Assembly (NCBI RefSeq): GCF_910592395.1
Contig: NC_088309.1
Coordinates: forward strand, 13,644,599-13,708,598
From: Lineus longissimus
Taxonomy: Eukaryota > Nemertea > Pilidiophora > Heteronemertea > Lineidae
DNA length: 64,000 nt
Direction: 5' to 3'
Below are positions 59,668 through 64,000 of the stretch, one piece after another. How positions within the stretch are numbered: position 1 is the stretch's first letter; each line of letters starts with the position of its first letter. The notes below the pieces were generated by a model. That model did not search any database, had not been told where the DNA came from, and saw nothing but the letters and a program-made list of their open reading frames with translations. Position numbers and translations under genes: made by a program.

Positions 59668-60763
59668 GTGGTTCCTCCGAGAGGCTTTTTGGAAGACGTT
59701 ATCCGTAAAGTCGCTCAGCCTCAGAGAAGGTCTTCCCTTGCTTCATATGACAGCAAGTGGGATGTTTTTCAAAACTGGTGTAGGGAGCACGGAGTTTCTC
59801 CGGTCGCTCCCTCTCTTCCCAACTTCCTGGACTTCTTGAATTTCTTATTCAGTCCGGAAGTTTCGGTTCAGGGGGTGAAGTGCTATCGCTCTGCCATTTC
59901 GGATGCTTTAAAGTTAACCAATTCCTGACAACGGTCTTGGGATGATGCTGTCTCATCTTTGCTTCGCAATATGTCTCTGGAGCGTCCTCGTTCCATTCAG
60001 CGTAACCCCAAATGGGATCTCTCGCTGGTGCTTAGGGCTCTCATGAAGTTCCCGTTTGAGCCTATGCACCAGGCAGATTTTAAACATCTGACTTTTAAGA
60101 CCGTTTTTTCTCGTGGCTTCGGCCACGGCCCAGAGACGGTCCGAGCTCCATGCCTAGCCTAGATAAATTGGCTTTTAATGAGAGGGGCGCGGTCCTAGAA
60201 TTTGTCCCAGGTTTTCTTGCAAAGAACCAGGCGCTATACACCTTCAGGCGGCCGGTTTTCATCCCCTCCTTGTCCGCTACGGTCTCTAGGGATCTCCAGT
60301 CCAGAACTCTCTGTCGGGTTCGGGCATTGAAGTGCTATGTTGATAAGACGAAGGAACCTGCCGTTCGCCTCGGCAGGAAGCGCCTCTTTGTGTCTTATCG
60401 AGAGGGGTTTACTTGGCCTCTGCTACAGTCGCTAGGTGGTTAGTGGCCACCATCCGGCTGGCCTATTCTATTACTCCCGTTTCTCCGGAGCTTCGCTGCC
60501 TGGGCGCAATAACGCCTCACGAGGTTCGTGCCATCTCTACTTCTTGGGCCGAGTATAAGGGAGTGGCGCTAAACGAGGTTTTAGATGCGGCTAAGTGGAG
60601 TTCCCACATCACCTTCTCCCAGTATTATATGCGCGATTGTTCTGCGTTAACAGATGGTAAGCTGTCTTTTGGTCCAATTATCGCAGCTCAGCACATGGTC
60701 CAGGTGTTTCCCTGCCTAGTCCACTCGTCGAATTTCTCTCTCCCAGTTCTTCCTCCCACCTGA
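59668..60763 (+). pseudogene. DIRS tyrosine recombinase
   Basis: The core-binding part reads SLASYDSKWDVFQNWCREHG and GVKCYRSAISDALK (59720-59925). Next comes DFKHLTFKTVF, which slips near 60105; the catalytic RRSEL box can be seen there in another frame. The C-terminal part (60413-60763) holds AITPHEVRAISTSWA with the His-x-x-Arg pair, AAKWSSHITFSQYY with the Trp and the nucleophile Tyr, and ends in a stop at 60763. Two stops and two slips; all four catalytic positions are recognisable across frames. Confidence 0.8.
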
Positions 60764-60914
60764 GTCTCAGAAGAGCGGGGGGGGGGGGGGACATAGATAT
60801 TTGTCCGGGCTGTCATGCCCTCGCATACCCCCCGTCCGGGTGTCTTAGGGTTAAGCCGACTCTTGGGGAGTTATTCCGAGGTTCCCTTTTTTGGGTTCCC
60901 CTTATTTTGAATCG

Positions 60915-61205
60915 CAGTGGAAATGTCATTTTATTAGTTCATACCCACCCAGGTCAGACTACCCGCCCTGCCTGTCCCCACAGCAACGGGACTTTCTCTG
61001 GCGCTCGAGTAATAAGTACTGAGTAATGGCGGCTTTCACGAGGCAGAGGCTTTATTGGGGCGCCGCCTTGTTGTAGCTACGTGAACTAGCTAATCATTTT
61101 TCTATTATGAATAGATTAATTTTTCCTCAGGTGTGTCTGATAAGAGTACACATGCAAAAGTCTGACCTGGGTAGGTATGAACTAATAAAATGACATTTCC
61201 ACAGG
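60915..61205. repeat. 44-bp inverted repeat pair
   Basis: GTGGAAATGTCATTTTATTAG...CCCAGGTCAGACT at 60919-60961 and its complement at 61159-61203 differ at only one or two positions. They enclose ~200 bp holding 'aataagtactgagtaatggcggc'. They lie between the DIRS recombinase and an acidic ORF and could belong to either. Confidence 0.8.
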
Positions 61206-61274
61206 AAATGGAAATTCCAGAGATACACAAACTGAACGTCTGATCCCTCATAATCCCCAGGCAAGCTTGATAAA

Positions 61275-61463
61275 ATGGACCCATCAAATTGGCTACAAAG
61301 AGGGGGTTCTTACGGAAGAAATATCCAGGGTAGAAAAACGTACTGGACTGTGTCTGAGGTCCTTGATGAGCTGGATATAGTGAACGATTCGGACTCTGGT
61401 GAGGAGTTCGGCGATGATGATGATTTAGATCCTGACTTTGATGTATATGATGGAACAAATTAG
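61275..61463 (+). CDS. Acidic 62-codon ORF, possibly a piggyBac-type N-terminus
   Basis: MDPSNWLQRGGSYGRN is followed by WTVSEVLDELDIVNDSDSGE and a strongly acidic end (FGDDDDLDPDFDVYDG) to a stop. The EVLxxL...D/S/E-rich opening resembles the N-terminus of piggyBac-like transposases, but no catalytic domain follows. It could also be a random acidic ORF. A TTAA target site was not established. Confidence 0.3.
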   Translation: MDPSNWLQRGGSYGRNIQGRKTYWTVSEVLDELDIVNDSDSGEEFGDDDDLDPDFDVYDGTN

Positions 61464-61803
61464 CGATAATGAGAGTGTGTATAGTGACACACAGGATATA
61501 CATAGTTTTTTCAAAAAAATTGTCGTCCTCATTATAAATTCAAGATGGCGGTATGGAAGTTAGGGCAAACTATGGTCCAATTTCGAAGAGTAGGCAACAC
61601 TGAACAACTTCTATATACATTGTTTTTCTCTATCTCCAGAGGCTTTCTCTCTACAGGGTGGAGAAATATCCATACTCAAAATCATGTTAAAACAAAGAAA
61701 CCTACCTGCAGGTGAGGTAGCTAAAAATTAGAAGCTACTGGCAGTGAAAGGGTTAACTTCTTGTGAAATTTTGGTCCTGAGATAAATTTTTGTATTGTTT
61801 CTC

Positions 61804-62550
61804 AATTGGCCGTTAGGATGTAACTATGGAACGTTTCTAAACTGCAATGACTATTGATCCCAAATTTGGTACACATGTACCTTCTAGTCAGGTGATCTCA
61901 GGGACTGAAGTTCGGTCCAATATGATTCACCACTTGACCACTAGGGGGCAAAATCCAAAAACCTTAAAAATGTGATTATTCCTTAACTTCTTTCCCGATT
62001 ACCACCAATTTGATATCATAGTTACATCTAACCACCATACAGTATATGTCGCACAGGTTTTTATTTGACCTACTTTTCAAGGTCACAGAGGTCAAATGGC
62101 GTAAATAGGCTGTCGGGCCGTAACTATTGCACGTTTCTTAACCGCAATGACTATTGATCAGAAATTAAGTACACATGTACCCCTTGGTCAGGTGATCTCA
62201 GGTACCAAAGTTTGGTCCGATCTGATTTGCCTTTTGGCCGCCAGGGAGGGGACAAAATTTAAAATTCTTCAAAATGCTATTATTCCTTAGTTACCTGCCT
62301 GATTGACACCAATTTTATCATCTAATACTAACATCTAATTCTAACAACCATTCAATGTGTCACCCGGGTCTTTTTTGATTTGACGTACTTTTCAAGGTCA
62401 CAGAGGTCGAATGTACTGTAAATTGGCCATTTTGGGAAAATTGTAATTGCTTGGACCTTCATCAAACCTAACACTACATGACACAATACCATGCTCTTCA
62501 TCCATCTTTCCTCCACATGAGGTGAGCACAATGGCCCTGGCCATTTCATT
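61804..62550 (+). mobile_element. Helentron-like family A element, 5' end lost
   Basis: Two units with CTCF-like core CCACTAGGGGGC at 61938 and perfect DR3 at 62080-62094 (a second DR3 at 62395 has one mismatch). The complete 3' end is ACATGAGGTGAGCACA, ATGGCCCTGGCCAT, TTTCATT. It is very close in sequence to copy 2 (3798-4910) and copy 4. Confidence 0.7.
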
Positions 62551-62555
62551 TCACT

Positions 62556-62775
62556 GTATTATCTACTGTCTCAAAGTGCTTTACAATCGCAAACTTTATC
62601 ACCTAGCCTAATCTGAAGCATTTCTCGAGAACCAATGGCAGCCACAATCTAGCGCACACAAGGACTTTTCGACCAGTTGAATGTTAGAAAGGGGCACTGG
62701 CTGGGTATCGAACCCCGGACCTCTTGATCACAAGGCCGACGGGCAACCGTTGTGCCACTGAGCTATATTAATTAG
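62556..62775 (-). mobile_element. tRNA-derived SINE
   Basis: Read on the - strand: an A-box-like TAGCTCAGTGG at about 62770-62758 and a B-box GGTTCGATACC at about 62711-62701, with a tRNA-like spacing and a GTG in the anticodon-loop position. A ~110-bp body follows, ending near 'gtaaagcactttgagacag', a tail word shared by many SINE/LINE 3' ends. No CCA-type acceptor stem pairing is present, so it is not a functional tRNA gene. Confidence 0.7.
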
Positions 62776-63070
62776 GCCTAGCTCATTTAAGAGGTGTGAA
62801 ATTCACTTTTGTTAAGTGGGTGTTGCACCCATCGATGCTAATTGGCTGGGTATTCACGCAATCTCTTTTATCACATGGATTTCCAGTAGCTGAAAAGTGA
62901 GAGTTTTTCACAGTAAAACATTTTTGTGAGCAGGACCTTTACTGGTATAATTGGCGAAAATATTCTGCAGATGAAATTTTTCTGTTCAGCTCTCAATTTT
63001 CAAATGGAAGGTTTGATTCAGTTTCGAAATCTCAAGTGATATGCTTTGTAATTTGTCGTATCATTTTTAG

Positions 63071-63230
63071 AGTGCCATTGCTCCCGAGGATGAAGCCCTG
63101 CAACCGATTGGTAGTCGCTTCAGTCGTTGGTTCTGTAGCCAGACTTCTAGTGGTGGTGCAGGAAGTCGCCACAGCAGCAGAAATGCAAGTCGCCGCTCTT
63201 CGATAACTGAGGACTTCAACTTCCTTAATG
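63071..63230 (+). CDS. EIF4ENIF1: 4E-T exon (SRFSRWF motif, Ser/Arg-rich)
   Basis: The acceptor is 'gtatcatttttag' at 63070 and the donor is AATG|gtgagt after 63230. It enters in phase 0, matching the exit of 56625, and leaves in phase 1. The 53 codons read SAIAPEDEALQPIGSRFSRW, then FCSQTSSGGAGSRHSSRNAS and TEDFNFLN. Vertebrate 4E-T has SASRFSRWFSNPSRSGSRSSS at the same place, directly after the FNEFFNLD block. The rest of the protein, including most of the low-complexity half, must lie beyond the window. Confidence 0.92.
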
Positions 63231-64000
63231 GTGAGTACATATGGCTAGACATTTTCATCAAATCTTTGATACTGACTTATCTCCTTTGTGTCCTGCTTAC
63301 AAGCTAGATCTACTGCATTTGGAATACCCTAGGCCATCTAAAACTCCCACCAAGAGCTTTCTTTCACCTTCCCATCCACAGGGCCACAGGAGATATCTTA
63401 ACCTCTTGAATCCCAAAACTTGAAAATCCCTGGATATCAGGGAGGTCATGGGGTTGCGGAATTGGGTCTGACTTTCACGATGTATAGCATCCGCATACAA
63501 CTGTCAAAGTCCGGTACTGAGGCGCCATCTACCCAGGATTGCTGTAACTGACCCTACTGTACAGCAAACCCGCTAAAACAAGCAATAAACTAGCGTCCCA
63601 ACTCAAGGGAATAAAAATATCACTGAGACCGACCTGTCGGTCGTTTGGAAAAAAAAACTTAAATTTCAAAATGACCGACCAGTCGGTTGGTCACCGGGAT
63701 TCAAGAGGTTAAGTTTTTATTTTGAAAATCACGATTACCAGTTCAGAGCCCTCCCTCTTTGACCTATTTTCTGCGCCCTTCGTCTTCACACTCATGGCAA
63801 ATGTGGTCCTCTCTATCCTGAGGAGACCGAGCATTTTAAGTCCATGCCTACCTGGACAATTGGGGCATCTTGGCTTCCTCTCCAGCTGCACTGATCAAAG
63901 CAAGGGACAGAACCCTGAAGCGGATTGAAGAGGAGGGCTTCCTTATAAAGTTTGAGTAGTTGGATCCAGCACTTAGAATTCCTGGAGGTCCAGATAGATC
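63231..64000 (+). other. Intron after the last visible 4E-T exon; coding-like scrap
   Basis: No further exon is certain. At about 63775-63950 the + strand has protein-like text in two frames (CGPLYPEETEHFKSMPTWTI, then ARDRTLKRIEEEGFLIKFE) with no splice sites I trust. It may be a transposon scrap. A short inverted word, 'ccgacctgtcggtcg' / 'cgaccgaccagtcgg', occurs at 63629-63690. Confidence 0.3.

Larger units (their letters stand above)
57230..60770 (+). mobile_element. DIRS-type tyrosine-recombinase retrotransposon, frame-broken
   Basis: Order on the + strand: gag-like piece, RT, RNase H, tyrosine recombinase, which is the DIRS layout; no integrase or protease is present. The region is clearly richer in GC than its surroundings. 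A 44-bp inverted repeat (60919-60961 and 61159-61203, 'gtggaaatgtcattttattag...') lies just beyond the recombinase and may be the terminal/internal complementary repeat typical of DIRS. A 14-G run (60777-60790) directly follows the last coding block. Stops and frameshifts disable every domain. Confidence 0.8.

Noticed and set aside
62690-62772. Possible tRNA gene on the - strand
   Set aside because: A and B boxes are present but the stems do not pair properly and a SINE body follows, so it is a tRNA-derived SINE head.

Overview
The window is animal nuclear DNA. It has spliced exons with GT-AG introns, low gene density and many layers of mobile elements: DIRS, BEL/Pao, Tc1, Harbinger, Helentron, a tRNA-derived SINE and MITE-like elements. 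The repeat content and the frequent word taggccta suggest a marine invertebrate (echinoderm, hemichordate, mollusc or brachiopod). I cannot place the phylum from sequence alone.

The only host gene I recognise with confidence is EIF4ENIF1 (4E-T), the eIF4E-binding, DDX6-binding translational repressor of P-bodies. It lies on the + strand and runs through nearly the whole window. Five exons are visible at 6415-6559, 20945-21125, 41339-41500, 56342-56625 and 63071-63230. The N-terminal exon with the eIF4E-binding motif and the C-terminal half of the protein were not found. The introns are 14, 20, 15 and 6 kb long and are built almost entirely of transposons.

Layout. 1-6.4 kb: a CpG/E-box promoter-like patch (about 690-870), two Helentron-like elements of family A, and a broken transposon gene with a Ulp1-like protease domain. 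6.4-21 kb: first long 4E-T intron, with family A elements, a 10-bp-TSD inverted-repeat element, a broken BEL/Pao element on the - strand split by a family B Helentron-like element, an 858-bp tandem duplication, a family C Helentron-like element and a near-perfect foldback element. 21-41 kb: second long intron, with a decayed intron-containing gene of an unrecognised family (29.4-33.4 kb) and a 6.4-kb Tc1-like transposon bounded by TA (33504-39896) that carries a nested 9-bp-TSD element. 41-56 kb: tandem arrays, a Helentron helicase/endonuclease remnant, a Harbinger transposase fragment, a DIRS fragment, family A and D elements and a large inverted repeat. 56-63 kb: a nearly full but frame-broken DIRS element, an acidic ORF, another family A element and a SINE.

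The most striking theme is that several unrelated repeat families share one architecture: a palindromic 5' end, an inverse copy of that motif near the 3' end, a short 3' hairpin, insertion between T and T without target duplication, and internal tandem units. This is the Helentron/HINE (pearl-like) layout. The commonest family carries in every unit a CTCF-like core (CCACCAGGGGGC) and a nuclear-receptor DR3 motif (AGGTCA-N3-AGGTCA). At least 14 and 12 exact copies respectively lie in the window, most of them inside the introns of one gene. Two older repeats in the window supply paralogous empty sites showing exact T|T insertion.
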